From contig JAANYP010002014.1 of assembly GCA_020465985.1 (NCBI GenBank), positions 16,544 to 80,543 of the forward strand: a DNA stretch of 64,000 nucleotides, given 5' to 3'. Both the position numbers and the translations under genes were made by a program. The stretch comes from Centrapalus pauciflorus (Eukaryota > Streptophyta > Magnoliopsida > Asterales > Asteraceae). This document shows positions 8,977-21,080 of the stretch, one piece after another. The number at the start of each line of letters is the position of its first letter. The stretch's first letter is position 1. Below the pieces are notes generated by a model that was given only the letters and a program-made list of their open reading frames with translations, did no database searches and was not told the origin of the DNA.

Positions 8977-10948
8977 GTGGCGCAAGCATCCATTCTCACC
9001 AAAAAGAAAAACTCTAGTACTTCACCAGGATCTCATAGGTTTATGGACACACACTATTCCGGTAGAATTTCACCGTTGAAATTTGATTCAGAACTACAAA
9101 AAACCGCTAGATCTAATAGACAAACTACAAAACAAGCTAACGAAAGTAAAAATGTTGTTCTTGAGAGAGGCGCTGAAGAGATATCTAGTTCGGAAGACGA
9201 GATAATCGATAACATTCTTATCGAAGTCCAACAAAACAACGAAGCAATGGGAGAGCGACGAACCGTAGAATCCCATTATAGGTCGGGTGATAATCCCTGA
9301 TCCATCACCAATCTTTATCCAATCACAGATAATGAGCCCGAAATTAGGCCCCAACTATTTAGCATCATACCGGTTTTTCGCGGAGCACCAAGCGAAGAAC
9401 CATATGAGCATTTAGCGGAATTCACTGCTATATGTAAGGCCAACCATATAAGGGGAATGACCGTAGATGCACTTAAGCTTAGATTATTTCCTTTCTCCTT
9501 AAAGGAAAAAGCGAAAAACTGGTTTGTGCCACTTCCCACTGATAGTATAACTAGTTGGGATGAGATGAAAAAAGAAATTTTAACTGAATAATATCCAGTT
9601 AGTAAAACTACAGAAAAATGTAAAGAAATTACTGGATTTAAACAAAGTCATGGAAAACAATTTCACGAATTGTTTGATAGGTTAAATGAATTGTTATGAA
9701 CATGTCTACATCATGAAATTTGTAAATGGATGATGATCAAAACCTTCTTCGATTGAGTAAGTCAAGAAAGTAGAAATATCATCATGACTGCTTCTGGCCA
9801 AACCTTTTTGGCTAAAGAGGATGACGAAGCATGGGAGTTAATAACCCAGTTAAGTAAGGGGTTAAAAGTCCAAGCGGGTTCGGAAAGCAACATTGGTGTC
9901 CAAGTTATGGGCATGACAATGTGTGGAAAAGAGAAGTTAAATATGATATTTCCGAGCTAAGCAAAAAGATGGACTTGTTGATGAAGGAATGGGAAAGGCC
10001 AAAGTGGCACAAATCTGTTGTGTCACGTGTGGAGACCATTCTCATCAATCTGAGAATTGCCCACATACTTTCGCTCATGAGGAGTATGTGAATGAAGCTT
10101 TTGGCTATCAGCAACAAAGAGAACGGGAAAACTCATACTCGGATACCTACAATCTGGGATGGAGAAAACACCCGAACTTTACTTGGAGGGAGAATCAAGA
10201 CACCAAAGCTCCCGCAAAGCCGAGGTATGAGCAACCTCATCAACAAAACCGGGAATTCCAATATGGATCAACCTCAGCCACGAAGGATGATCGATATTTT
10301 AAAAGCCAAGACCCTAAAGAAGAATCTGAAGCACGACCAGTATCCGGGAATTCGAAAGAGTTCTCCGAATTCATGGAGTTCATGAAACAACAAACTATGG
10401 TACAAGCGAAAACTATGGAGATGCTTGGAAGACAAATGGGACAAATTGCAGAGTCCTTAACTAAACGAGAAGAAGGAAAGCTACCAGGAAACACCACAGT
10501 TAACCCATCGCATCACCATGGTAAGGAAAAGAAATATGGAGTTAATGAGGTCAATGAAGTAGCCAAAATCATTACCCTTAGGAGTGGAAAGAAAGTTGAT
10601 AATAAGATAGAAATGCCTAAGGAAAGTGAGACAAATGAAGAGATAGAAAATGTCTATGAAGAGGAACCACGCAAATCAGAGTCGAAGGTGGAAACAAAAC
10701 TTAAGAAAGTAACCTTTAAGGATATAGAAGCCAAAAATCCAATTGAAGCCATAGTTGGGGAGGGCAGCTCAGACACCGAAACTGCTCCTTATCCATCGGC
10801 CTTAGAAAATCCGCTGTCATTTCCTTATGGTAAGAGAGGACCGAAAACTGAAGATTTATGGGATGTATTTAACCAAGTCAAAATCAATATTCCCTTAATC
10901 AAAGCTATACAACAAGTTCCCTCTTATAAATCTCATCGAACAAGTTAG
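8977..10948 (+). pseudogene. gag: Athila-like gag with zinc knuckle, broken
   Basis: The gag starts at ATG 8977. The first frame runs to a stop at 9298 and continues in the same frame through the capsid-like core (FRGAPSEEPYEHLAEF, about 9376-9423; KAKNWF, about 9508-9525). Several further stops and a frameshift follow. The C-terminal part is an open frame of 319 codons (9989-10948) with a CCHC knuckle of form CX2CX4HX4C (10021-10062), the YNLGWRKHPN motif typical of Athila gag, and a Glu/Lys-rich tail with TLRSGKK. The product would be the structural particle protein. Confidence 0.88.
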
Positions 10949-11000
10949 TGCAGTTATTACAAGCTCACCACCGCCTAAATTATAAGACCTAGGATCACCC

Positions 11001-11324
11001 TTGATCCCAGTGACTATTGACGATGTTCAGATTAAGAAGACACTTCTAGACTTAGGGGCAAGTGTTAATATCTTACCTGGAAATTTACTTGACCAACACT
11101 ATCTAGGCACTTTGCAAACAATAGATGTCATCTTGCAATTCGCGGATAAATCCACCAAAGTACCACGAGGGATGTTATCTGATGTAATTGTCAAGGTTGA
11201 GGACTTTTATTATCCGGTAGATTTCTTAGTGTTGGACTCGAATAGTACTTATAAAGAAAAACAACCGGCAATCATTCTAGGTTGTCCCTTCTTAGCTACG
11301 ACCAATGCTCAAATCAATTGTTGA
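11001..11324 (+). pseudogene. pol: Athila-like aspartic protease
   Basis: This frame of about 107 codons has the retropepsin core. The catalytic motif reads LLDLGASVNILP, with active Asp in DLGAS as usual for this lineage, and the partner motif ILGCPFL follows near 11275-11295. A stop at 11322 separates it from the RT linker. In a live element it would process the Gag-Pol polyprotein. Confidence 0.85.
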
Positions 11325-11399
11325 ATAGGTGCTTTAGACATGGCATTCGGAAATCGCAAACTCTGACTCAATGTCTTTAATAATGTACCCAATGCACCG

Positions 11400-13139
11400 T
11401 TGATTTCAGAGTGCTACATGATTGACTTAGTTGATGATTTAATACAACAACAATTATCAACAATAACATGTAAGGATCCAGTGGAGCTCTTTCTGTATTA
11501 TAATGAGCATAAGCTAGAAAGTATATCCGAATGTAGGGTATTCGAAACTGAATGTGTTCAATTAGTGGATTCTAAACAACCACTATGGACACACAAGATT
11601 GAAAAACTCCTGGCAGATCTACCACAGTCAGCGAAACCTTCTCTTAAACAACCACCAAAACTGGAGTTGAAACCACTGCCGTCTCACCTCAAATACCCTT
11701 TTCTTGGTCCTGACAGCATATTGCCTGTAATCATTGCAACTGACCTTATGTATGAACAAGAAAAGGCATTGCTAGAAGTATTGTCAAGACATAAGGAAGC
11801 AGTAGGCTGGACTATTGCAGATCTTAAAGGAATTAGCCCCACAGTGTGTATGCATAGGATTATTACTAATCCAACAGCTAAACCAACCAGAGATGCTCAG
11901 TGAATTAGGCTGAATCCTAATCTCAGAGAAGAAGTGAAGAAAAAAGTACTGAAATGGCTAGATGCAGGAATAATTTATCTTATATCAGATAGCCAATGGG
12001 TTAGTCCCACACAAACGGTTCCCAAGAAATCAGGAATCACTATAGTCGACACTCCAGAAGGAGAAAAGATTGCAACTCGACCCTTTACTAGGTGGAGAGT
12101 ATGTATCGACTATAGGAAATTAAATGTTGGAACCTCTAAATATCACTTTCCTCTGCCATTTATCAATCAAATTGTAGAGAAATTAGCAGGATAAAAGTTT
12201 TAGTGCTTTTTGGACAGCTATTCAGGGTATAATCAAATCCCAATACACCTAGAGGATCAAGATAAGACTACCTTTACATGTCTGTATGGCACATTCGCCT
12301 ACCGAAGAATGTCATTTGGACTGTGTAATGCTCAGGCCACATACGAGCGGTGGATGATGGCTATATTTTAAGATATGGTTGGAGGCTCTCTTGAAATCTT
12401 CATGGATGATTTTTCAATATTCAATAAATCAATCGAAGGGTGTCTCTCTCATTTAGAAAAAGTGCTCAAACGATGTAATGAAACCAATTTGGTATTAATT
12501 TGAGAGAAGAGTCACTTTATGGTCAAAGAGGGAGTGGTTCTAGGACACATAGTGTCAGAAAAAGGAATGGAGGTTGATCGAGCGAAAAAACAACATAGCT
12601 CATCCTTACCACTACCTACCAGTATCAAAGGGGTAGGTTCATTCTTAGGTCATGTAGGGTTTTATCGAAGGTTTATAAAAGATTTTTAGTGCCATAACGA
12701 AGCCTTTGTGTAACCTATTGCTTAAGGATGCCCAATTTAACTTTGATAAGGGATGTGTAGAAGTATTCGAGACATTAAAAAGCTAAGCTCACAAAGGCAC
12801 AGATCTTGCAATCAACTGATTGGTCTCAGCCCTTCGAGATCATGTGTGATGCTAGTGATCATGCAGTAGGTGTCGTCCTTGGCCAAAGAGTGGATAAAAA
12901 GCATGTGGTTATCTATTATGCAAGTAAAATCAGAAGCTCATATAAATTACACTATAACTGAAAAGGAACTGCTTGCACTGGTCTATGCTTTAGATAAATT
13001 CAGATCTTATGTCTGGGGAGCTAAGGTAATTGTGTATTCCAATCACAATGCCTTACGACATCTCTTGGTTAAGAAAGATGGAAAACCACGGCTAATTCGT
13101 TGGATACTGCTATTACAAGAATTCGATTTAGAAATTTAA
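11400..13139 (+). pseudogene. pol: Athila-like reverse transcriptase and RNase H
   Basis: The protease-RT linker (11400-11903) includes LKPLPSHLKY and HKEAVGWTIADLKGISP. The RT fingers (11934-12194) show VPKKSGI and RVCIDYRKLN. The palm motif FMDDFSIF is at about 12400-12423, holding both catalytic Asp residues. LGHIVSEKGMEVD and FLGHVGFYRRF follow. RNase H is recognisable at 12870-13139 (ITEKELLALVYALDKFR, then YSNHNALRHLL). At least eight stops and several frameshifts disable it. Confidence 0.88.
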
Positions 13140-14442
13140 GAAAAAAAAAGGCTTAGAAAATGTAGTAGCATACCATCTTTCGAGAATACCAGCAATCACC
13201 ACGGATATGATGGACTCCATTCGCGATAATTTCCCAGACGAACAACTAGTTTCACGCAAAAGTGCCATGGTTTGCTAATTTAGTAAACTATTTTGTCACA
13301 AGGAAAATCCCAGGCCACTGGAACTCACATCAAAGAAAATACTTCTTCTCTCAAACCAAACAATAAATTTAGGAGGAGCCAGATTTGTTCAAAATTGGAG
13401 CAGATCAAATTATCCAGCGATGTGTGCCTGACACTGAGCATTACAATATTTTAAATCACTGCCATTCGTATGCATGCGGCGGTCATTTTAGTGTCAAAAA
13501 GACCGGCCATAGAATTCTACAATGTGTAATTCCTCTGGCCTACTATCTTTAAAGACTCATACGAATTTGTCAAATTGTGCTTACGATGCCAACAGATAGG
13601 AGGTATTTCGAAACGAGACCAAATGCCCATGACACTGATTGTTATTGTTGAAATATTTGATGTAAGGGGCAAAGACTTTATGAGACCCTTCCCTAAGTCA
13701 TATGGTCTCAAATATATCCTAGTGGCAGTTGATTATGTCTCTAATTGGGTAGAACAGAGTCTACTAGGACTAACGACCATAATGTAGTCTGCCAGTTCGT
13801 TAAAAGAAACATATTTTGACGTCATGGAATTAGAAGTAGAAGTATCCAATAGAGAAATCAAACGTATATTAGAGAAGACATTGCAACCAGATCGTAAGGA
13901 CTGGTCTACATGACTAAACGATGAACTCTGGGCATATCGCACTGCTTTCAAAACACCTATTGGAATGTCTCCCTATGAGTTAGTGTATGGAAAGTTGTGT
14001 CATCTCCCGGTCGAACTGGAGCACCGTGCATTATGGGCTATTTTAGAATACCAATCTCACATTCATGGATGCCAGTGTAAACTGAAAAAACCAGCTAATG
14101 GAATTAGAAGAAATCCGCAGGGAAGCGTATGAAAGTGCTAAAATATACAAAGGAAAGACAAAATCTTTCCATGACCGTTTAATTAAATGAAAGGTGTTTA
14201 ATAAGGGTGACAAAGTCTGGTTCTTTAATGAACGCTTGCGGCTCTTTTTAGGCAAATTAAAGTGTAAGTGGTCAGGTCCGTACACAGTTACTAATGCTTA
14301 CCCTCATGGTGCAGTAGAAATAAAAGACCAAAAATTTGGCGAACCATTTAAAGTCAATGGACACGGTCTTAAGTTGTTCGTACAATGGGCTGATAGCAAA
14401 GTTGTCTCATCTGAGACAATGGACTTAGAGGATGTCACCTGA
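13140..14442 (+). pseudogene. pol: Athila-like integrase, heavily broken
   Basis: Integrase follows RNase H. Traces of the HHCC zinc domain are seen near 13440-13600 (HCHSYACGGHFS, then CLRCQQIGGISKR). The catalytic core is scattered over frames. The C-terminal domain is open at 14194-14442 (KGDKVWFFNERLRLFLGKLKCKWSGPY is its recognisable start). The catalytic D,D,E triad cannot be read in one frame. Confidence 0.75.
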
Positions 14443-16069
14443 ATATTAGGGAACCAAATGTCTGGCTGATGACATTAAACTTACGCTTCCTGGAAGGCAA
14501 TCCACCAAACTTTGTTGGTGTGTTCTATAGAAACTCTCACGAGACTATAACTCGTCCACTCGGGCTACCGAGGGATTTAAAGGCTTGTTGCACATGCTAA
14601 GTGCAATCGTTTTTCACCACGAAAGTGTGTGTTTAATTATTTTAAGTAGTATTTAATTTTATGTTAAACACTTATGTTGAACTTAGGCCTGAAATAGATA
14701 TAAACGTCATGCCCGGTAATCGATTAAGTTGGATATCTTAGAACCGAGGGTGCAGACACTAATTCCTAGTTAATCGTGTGTTGCACTAACATGCTGACAT
14801 GCTTGAATATCATGATGTTAAATTTCGATGCTTAGATGCTATACGTGGTGCTCTATATTTTTTAGTAAAAGTTTGACGTTTTCCTAATTATTTTTTGTGT
14901 GCCGAGGACGTCCCAATTTTTTAAGTTGGGGAGGGGAGACGCATTATGCTTTGGATATCTTAAAACCGAGAAAACTTTTAGGAAAAACCACCCATTTCTC
15001 ATGAAAAATGTCAACTTTCAGGTTCAAATAACTCACTTTTAAAGATTATAGGTTTCATTGTTAGTGTTGATCTTAGTTAAACTTGAGTTTTCACCTCAAA
15101 TTGGGGAATTTTGAAGAAAAGTACCAGCACGAGAAGACGACGGCCCCTTTAGTGAGTACTACAATAGCATTTTCGGACAACCTCTGCCTCAGTAATCAGG
15201 TACCTTCGTTCCGTTACATAAGTGGTTAATTATCGCATTTTGTATTATTTGTGTGCTTGAATAATAGTGTGTTCCTTTAAGTTTGAGTGAGCGAGAAAAG
15301 CGACAATAAATAGCTTGATCGATTTCCCTGCAATTATCTTTGTTTGTGAGCTTGCGACTTAAATATGATGATGTTAGTTAGGTCGGTGTCAAGTAAAGAG
15401 ATATAAACAAATGAATTTAAATAGAGCACAAAGAGCCATAAACACTTGAAATCAAAGAAGTGAACTGATTTACAAGTAGGATATAACGTGCAGTAACGAG
15501 CGATAAATAACAAAAATTCCAATAGCCGCTATTAATTCATGCAATAAGGGGGTGGAAGTGAACACGAGTTAGCCTCAATTCAAGTGTGGCCTAATTGATT
15601 CAGGATAGTAAGTCTGAAGGGTACCATCATGCCTAGTCCCCTAAGGCCAACTGGTCTGGGAGTGACTGAGCCAAATCCTGTTACATGGATCAATTAGAAA
15701 GTCATGTTTAAACTTGAATGAAAAGCATAGATTTTGCATGAAAAAGAATAAATGTTAAAAGAAAGAAAGACTAATAGCGAGAAACATGCATCGAGGAAAA
15801 AGATGGTCTAGCGACCCACGTGAATTCAAATCTATAACCTTGAGCTAAAAGGATGGTAGTGGTGAGGGATTTTTGAACCAATAGCTAAAAGACGCCACGA
15901 GATATCTGAAAGTAATTTAGTTCGTGTCTTTGAATACAAGAGTGTCTTTGAAGGCTAGTGTCTGTTTAAATGAATTAGTTGTGTATTCCATGCTTGATAA
16001 ACCCGATACATGTAAAAGTCTGATTTTCGTACCTTGCTCAGGACGATCAAGAGTTAAGTTAGGGAAATT
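14443..16069 (+). other. Athila-like 3' region without readable env-like ORF
   Basis: These 1.6 kb hold no convincing coding sequence. A strong internal purine tract, AAGTTGGGGAGGGGAGA (about 14922-14939), resembles the Athila polypurine tract but is 1.13 kb from the LTR. The tract next to the LTR is weak (AGTTAGGGAAATT, 16057-16069). Confidence 0.6.
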
Positions 16070-17209
16070 TGATCGGGTTATAATTAACTATGTTTATAAA
16101 GTGTAAAAGAGTTGGTTTTTAATGAAAATGCATTTAGAATGTTTAACTATTGATAAATTTCATTATGTATGTAGGTAATCATCTCATGAACAAGTCTGGT
16201 AAATTTGAGTGTAATCAGAGATATTTATAGAAAGCCAAGCGCAGAGGGGGGCGCAACCCTGCTCCCCAACCACGTGCTCAACAGAGATTTTGGCCACCAA
16301 AATAAGAGGAACGCAGAACCAGACGCAACCCGAGCGCAGGCCCAGGCGTGGGGGGGGGGGGGGGGGGGGGAGCAGGCCTGCGCCCGCGGCTGCCTGTAAC
16401 CCATAAAATTAATTTTTTCGCGTTTTTTCTAGGGTTTTGAGGTTTCCCATATATAGTAGACATACCAGACGAAAAAAGAGTCGCATTTATTGGGAGAAAA
16501 AGCTTAGAATATGTTACGGTTGAGCAAATACGGCTACGAAGAATGAGCGAGACGAAGTGCGGCGCTGTCGAAGATGATGAACCAACAACTTTGGAGTATC
16601 ACGCACACAATGTCTAGCTAATCTCGCGATAATCATTCCCAGAGGAACCACGATGCTAAGTGTTTACTTTATGAACGATTATTTATTTTTACGTGTTATT
16701 GAATGTTTATGTTTTGATTGTAAACGACTGATTGTTAATTATTTTGTTGTGTTTCGTAAGATAGTTCGTTGATATTTTATTATTAGTGTCAAGTTACATG
16801 TTTAACTAAGACGAGTAATCAAAGTAACACGTGTTATGCCCAAGATCACATAACGATATTAATAACGATTATAAAAGGTTATGTCTATGTAATCTTCATA
16901 ATGTTCTTAAAAGTAAAAACGAAGCTAAGTGTAGAATCCGGGAGTGGTTATTCTCGTTAACATATTTAATCTAACAAACGAATTAAGTTTTCTCTTACAA
17001 TTGCGCAAGTAATTAGTTTATTATGTCTTATAAAAGCAAGTCATAATCTTTCAAAATTATTCACCTTTCAAATTAATCAAGTTCGCAACGCTAATCGCTC
17101 GAATACGTGTAATTAACCTCTTGCTCCCTGTGGATATAATCTCTACTTACCCTAGCTTCTAAGGTATTTAGTGGTTATTTTAATTGGCGAGATAACAACA
17201 CTCGTTTCA
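16070..17209 (+). repeat. 3' LTR of the Athila-like element
   Basis: It starts TGATCGGGTT and ends CGTTTCA (1140 bp), followed by CCTCC. It parallels 7673-8793, with scattered substitutions and small indels, so the element is not recent. A run of 21 G at 16350-16370 replaces 7 G in the 5' LTR. Confidence 0.9.
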
Positions 17210-17214
17210 CCTCC

Positions 17215-17898
17215 CAATAACGCTCTGCTGAAAATATTCCTCAACACGGCCCCCACCACTCGGATGCTCATCAATCATCTAACGAGGAACTCACTTCAAG
17301 ATCTGTTGCTAACTCTCCTTGCTCTTCTGAATAGATCTTTCCAAAGCAATTCTGGATAGAGATTAAGCCAAAAAACTTCCTACTAGATCCAACTTACTTG
17401 AACAAGACCGATAGGACCCTGATCTCCGGTTATCAAACATAGTAGTTGAGGAAGTTTTACTGGGGCACATACTCAGCTATGCTCTATCTAGCCGCTCGAG
17501 ACCATGACCACCTCAAGTTTACCTACAATAATTCTGGAACTCTCTGGACTATCACCCTGATCCCCACAACATTTATATTCTCAGTGATATTGAAGATCAC
17601 TCTGTGGAAATCATATTCCAGAAGTTAGACGAATTCTGCAACTACCCAGACCTCAAGACTTTCCAGGCAAAGCAAATTACAATGACAAGCTTTCAGAAGA
17701 AGAAATATGCTAGGAAATTAGCTAGCTCGGATATGATGGACCCCTTAACAAGGCTTCAAATTCTTTCGATGATGAATGTTAGGGCCCCAGTATCACATGT
17801 ACTCAATCCTAGACAGGTGCCTAATAGTCAAGGCCACTGGATTAGACCGCACCAGCCTTTGCATTCTACCAGTCTTCCATAGTCTCGCCTACAACCGT
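17215..17898 (+). pseudogene. C ORF, N-terminal part (ORF3-like), broken
   Basis: This is the continuation of the frame that starts at 7664, after the Athila-like insertion. It has several stops and one frameshift. Around 17533-17570 it reads FWNSLDYHP followed by an acidic segment and FQKLDEFCNYPDL. This parallels the N-terminal part of family A ORF3, where EFWYTCAYNP is followed by a similar spacing of hydrophobic residues and LREVLHLP. I infer distant homology to ORF3. No gag or pol motif is present. It ends at the ACCGT duplication of the next insertion. Confidence 0.55.
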
Positions 17899-19312
17899 TG
17901 TAACAACCGGTATTAATTCAGGTTAGCAACTACGACCTAATCTGTATTTAATAGCCAAGTATAACCTAATCAGTGGTCATTAGAAATTAATCAAAGTAAT
18001 TAACAATGTTCATAAGGAAATTCAACTCTATTAGAATCAAATTCATCGGTGCGATGAATCGGGAAATTAATTAACCGATCGATTTATGATACGAATGATT
18101 AATTCAACTAAGTATTTAATTAAATTATGTTTAGTGACACTACTCATGCATTAATACACATACTTAACATTAATTATCCAAGACTAAAACAATTCATTAA
18201 ACAAATGCATTCAAAAGTATTTATGAATTTACATAAAAAGGGAAATACAAGAATACATTCTAAATACATTTATACAAAAAAAAAATGAAAATACAAGATA
18301 ATATCTTCAAAAATCTGCCCATAGGAGATACATAAAGGACTTGATAAATATTTTTTTACTCAACATTTCTACATCAAATCCCTCTTCACCATCCTCCTTT
18401 CAATTCAAAGAAGATCTTACACTCCACCCCTCTTATCACCATCAATTCAAGCTCCATCTTTTGCCTATAAATAGAGAGCTTCCCTTTCATTATTTTCACA
18501 AAAAAAAACCCTTCTTTTTCTCTCTAAAAACCGGATCCCACACACATACTACAAACATTTTCATTCAAGTGTTCTTGGTGAAATTCAAGTGTTCTTGGTC
18601 CAAGTCTTGCAAGAGTTCCAACTTCTTCTCAATTTCATACTACTAACACATCAAAGTAAGTAAATACTAACTTATTTCATCATACAATTATGTTTATATA
18701 AGTCTTTCATAATATATATAATCACCAACAACAACAAGTTTCATAAAAACTCAAGTTTATAAGTTTCTAGTTTTTGTTTTTAAGTTGTTTCTTTAAATGT
18801 GTTTATGAATATATAAACACATCATAAAAGTGTTAATATTATGAAATCAAGTAATATATATGTGTTTTATAACTTTTATACAAGTAGTCTTTGAATAAAC
18901 AACAAGAATCATACGTTATTTCAAGTTTATAAACTGCGGAATTTCGGCAGAAAATTTATATCGACTTTGAAAAATCATAACTAATTCATAACTTATCGAA
19001 ATGAGTTGATTCTTGTCTCAAAAGTTAGATATATGTCTTAACTAAAGATCTGGAAGTTTTCACAATTTATTTTGAAGTTTAAGACCTCCAGAAATTATTT
19101 GGGAAACCGAAAGTTTGACAGCTCAAAAATGGCCAACATAGGGTTTTCAACGAGCTTTTTCACCAACCTAAACATCTCGAAAAATGGTCATTCTTGATTC
19201 TAAAAATCCTTTGTATATAGTAGTTTAATTTTCTTGAAAACCAAAGCCTAAAACGTTTTGGAGCTTGGTCAAAAACAGCCTCAAAGTAGGCCGAAAACCT
19301 CCGAAAAAGCTG

Positions 19313-19318
<6 letters not shown>

Positions 19319-19390
<72 letters not shown>
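19319..19390. repeat. (TA)n microsatellite, left of the MITE
   Basis: About 36 TA units abut the left end of the MITE. The open frame of alternating Tyr and Ile codons across it is an artefact. Confidence 0.95.
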
Positions 19391-19392
<2 letters not shown>

Positions 19393-19393
19393 T

Positions 19394-20040
19394 TGAGGTT
19401 CGATTGAGAACTTTTGTGCATCGAGGCACCATTGAGAACTTTTGTGCATCGGACTATCTACCAAGGGTGCACAAAGGGCATTTAGGGGATATTAAATGTA
19501 AGAAAATTATTTTTGAATTTAAATGTTTTTAAGATAATTAATAGCTAAAATTGGTATGAAAATCACCATTAACTTCTTTCCTAAAATCACTCCCTCTTTC
19601 TCTCTATATCTCTCTCTCTCTCCTCTCTCTTAGCCCTCTCTTGATTTTGGAAGAGATGAACGATATGCATGATTTATGTTTGTATGAATGATTCATGTTT
19701 ATATTTTGATGTATTTTGATTTTGGAAGAGATGAACGATATGCATGATTTATTTTTGGAAGAGATGAACGATATGCATGAAGAGATGAGCGATATGCATG
19801 TATTTTTGATGGATTTTGAATTTGTATTATTTTTGTTAATTTTGGAAGTGTAATAATTAAATAAGGATTGCATAATTCCTGTTTTACCCCTCCGCGAATT
19901 TCATTATGTGCACTTGCTACATAAAACTTTCTATTTAATTACCCTTTTGTCATTTGATCTAACCCACACATTCTTTTCATCCAATGGCCAGTGGAGGTTC
20001 TTTTGTGCCTCGATGCACAAAAGTTCTCAATGGAACCTCC
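19394..20040. mobile_element. MITE-like DNA element with 36-bp terminal inverted repeats
   Basis: The terminal repeats at 19394-19429 and 20005-20040 match at 34 of 36 bases and contain GAGAACTTTTGTGCATCGAG. The interior (about 575 bp) is non-coding. It carries a second copy of part of the terminal repeat near 19431-19451 and three or four copies of GAGATGAACGATATGCATGA near 19653-19800. Both ends border (TA)n, so a TA target duplication is possible but cannot be read. The superfamily is undetermined. Confidence 0.75.

Positions 20041-20043
<3 letters not shown>

Positions 20044-20121
<78 letters not shown>
20044..20121. repeat. (TA)n microsatellite, right of the MITE
   Basis: About 38 TA units follow the right terminal repeat of the MITE, mirroring the left run. 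Together they suggest insertion into, or expansion from, a TA target. Confidence 0.95.
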
Positions 20122-20124
<3 letters not shown>

Positions 20125-21080
20125 TGACGTTTTAAGTGGGTTTTATTTATAAACTTGTAATGTTGGGTGATTTAAGACATAAAATCTATAAATATATATA
20201 TTATCATATATTAGAGATATTAAGTCCCTATTATCATTTAGGGCTCGATTTAACTCACCCGGTGCATCATCCATCAACTTACGCTAAATAGCATTTTTCG
20301 CTCGTTTTTGCCATCACAAGCACGGTGAGTCCTCATAGCCCCTATTTTCACAATGTTATGTTTTGGGGATGAAATACATGCTTCGTTTTTATATAGACGC
20401 GAAAACAACTTCATTTCTATTATGTATTACACATGTGGTTCCATCAGCCCATATATCTTGAACCGTTAATTGCATTTATTTGTAAGCGCGAATATATTGT
20501 GGATAGATCTATCGGGAGTCATGTCCCCCATTCGGGTTAGTTCGGGTCGGCTAACAGAGAGTGCATATATATTTAACACACGGTATTACGTATGAGAATA
20601 CTGCACAGGGCAAACTCATTTTAATTAAGCTTCGGTTGCATGATGGTTTATATGTAATACATAACATGGAATTTATGATTTTATAAATTAAAACTTTACT
20701 ATTGTTGTCCATACAAGTCAGATTTATGAGCTCACCAACAATTTTTGTTGACGTATTTTAGCATGTATTTTCAGGAAATTAAGGCAAGTATGCCTTCGGA
20801 CGTATTTACTTTCAAGCTTCCGCATCCATGGAGTCGCATGCATATTTAAAATTAACGGAGATTTAGCTGCATTATTTTGGATATTTTAATAATGTAATTA
20901 AATCTCTGTATTTGTGCGAACTTCATTTCTCATATCAGACTATGTAAAACATTGCTATATTCTAAAGTTTTAACGATGTATTTAAAAACGTCCATATAGT
21001 GGTCGTTCGTTATGATTATGGTTATGCTTCCGCGACGTCGCGCTTCGTTGCCAACCGGGGTAACGGGGTGTGACAACCGT

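Larger units (their letters stand above)
7673..17209 (+). mobile_element. Athila-like Ty3/gypsy retrotransposon, complete ends, decayed coding
   Basis: A 9,537-bp element with two LTRs (7673-8793 and 16070-17209) is flanked by a perfect 5-bp duplication CCTCC (7668-7672 and 17210-17214). It has a tRNA-Asp type primer site and gag, protease, RT/RNase H and integrase in gypsy order. The primer site, the gag style and the linker motif LKPLPSHLKY are typical of the Athila group. Every domain carries stops or frameshifts, so it is dead. No env-like ORF is readable in the 1.6 kb between integrase and the 3' LTR. Confidence 0.93.
17899..21075 (+). mobile_element. Solo LTR of a gypsy-type element (3.2 kb)
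   Basis: The LTR starts TGTAACAACCGG and ends GGGGTGTGACA. It is flanked by a perfect 5-bp duplication ACCGT (17894-17898 and 21076-21080). There is no primer site, coding or second LTR, so it is a solo LTR left by LTR-LTR recombination. Removing it with one ACCGT copy rejoins the C reading frame in phase, which is strong support for the exact ends. The long LTR and TGTAACA start resemble Tekay/Del chromoviruses. It carries two TA microsatellites and a MITE. Confidence 0.9.

Noticed and set aside
19160..20135. Open frames with long alternating Tyr-Ile runs
   Set aside because: They translate TA microsatellites and MITE sequence, with no domain and no start context.
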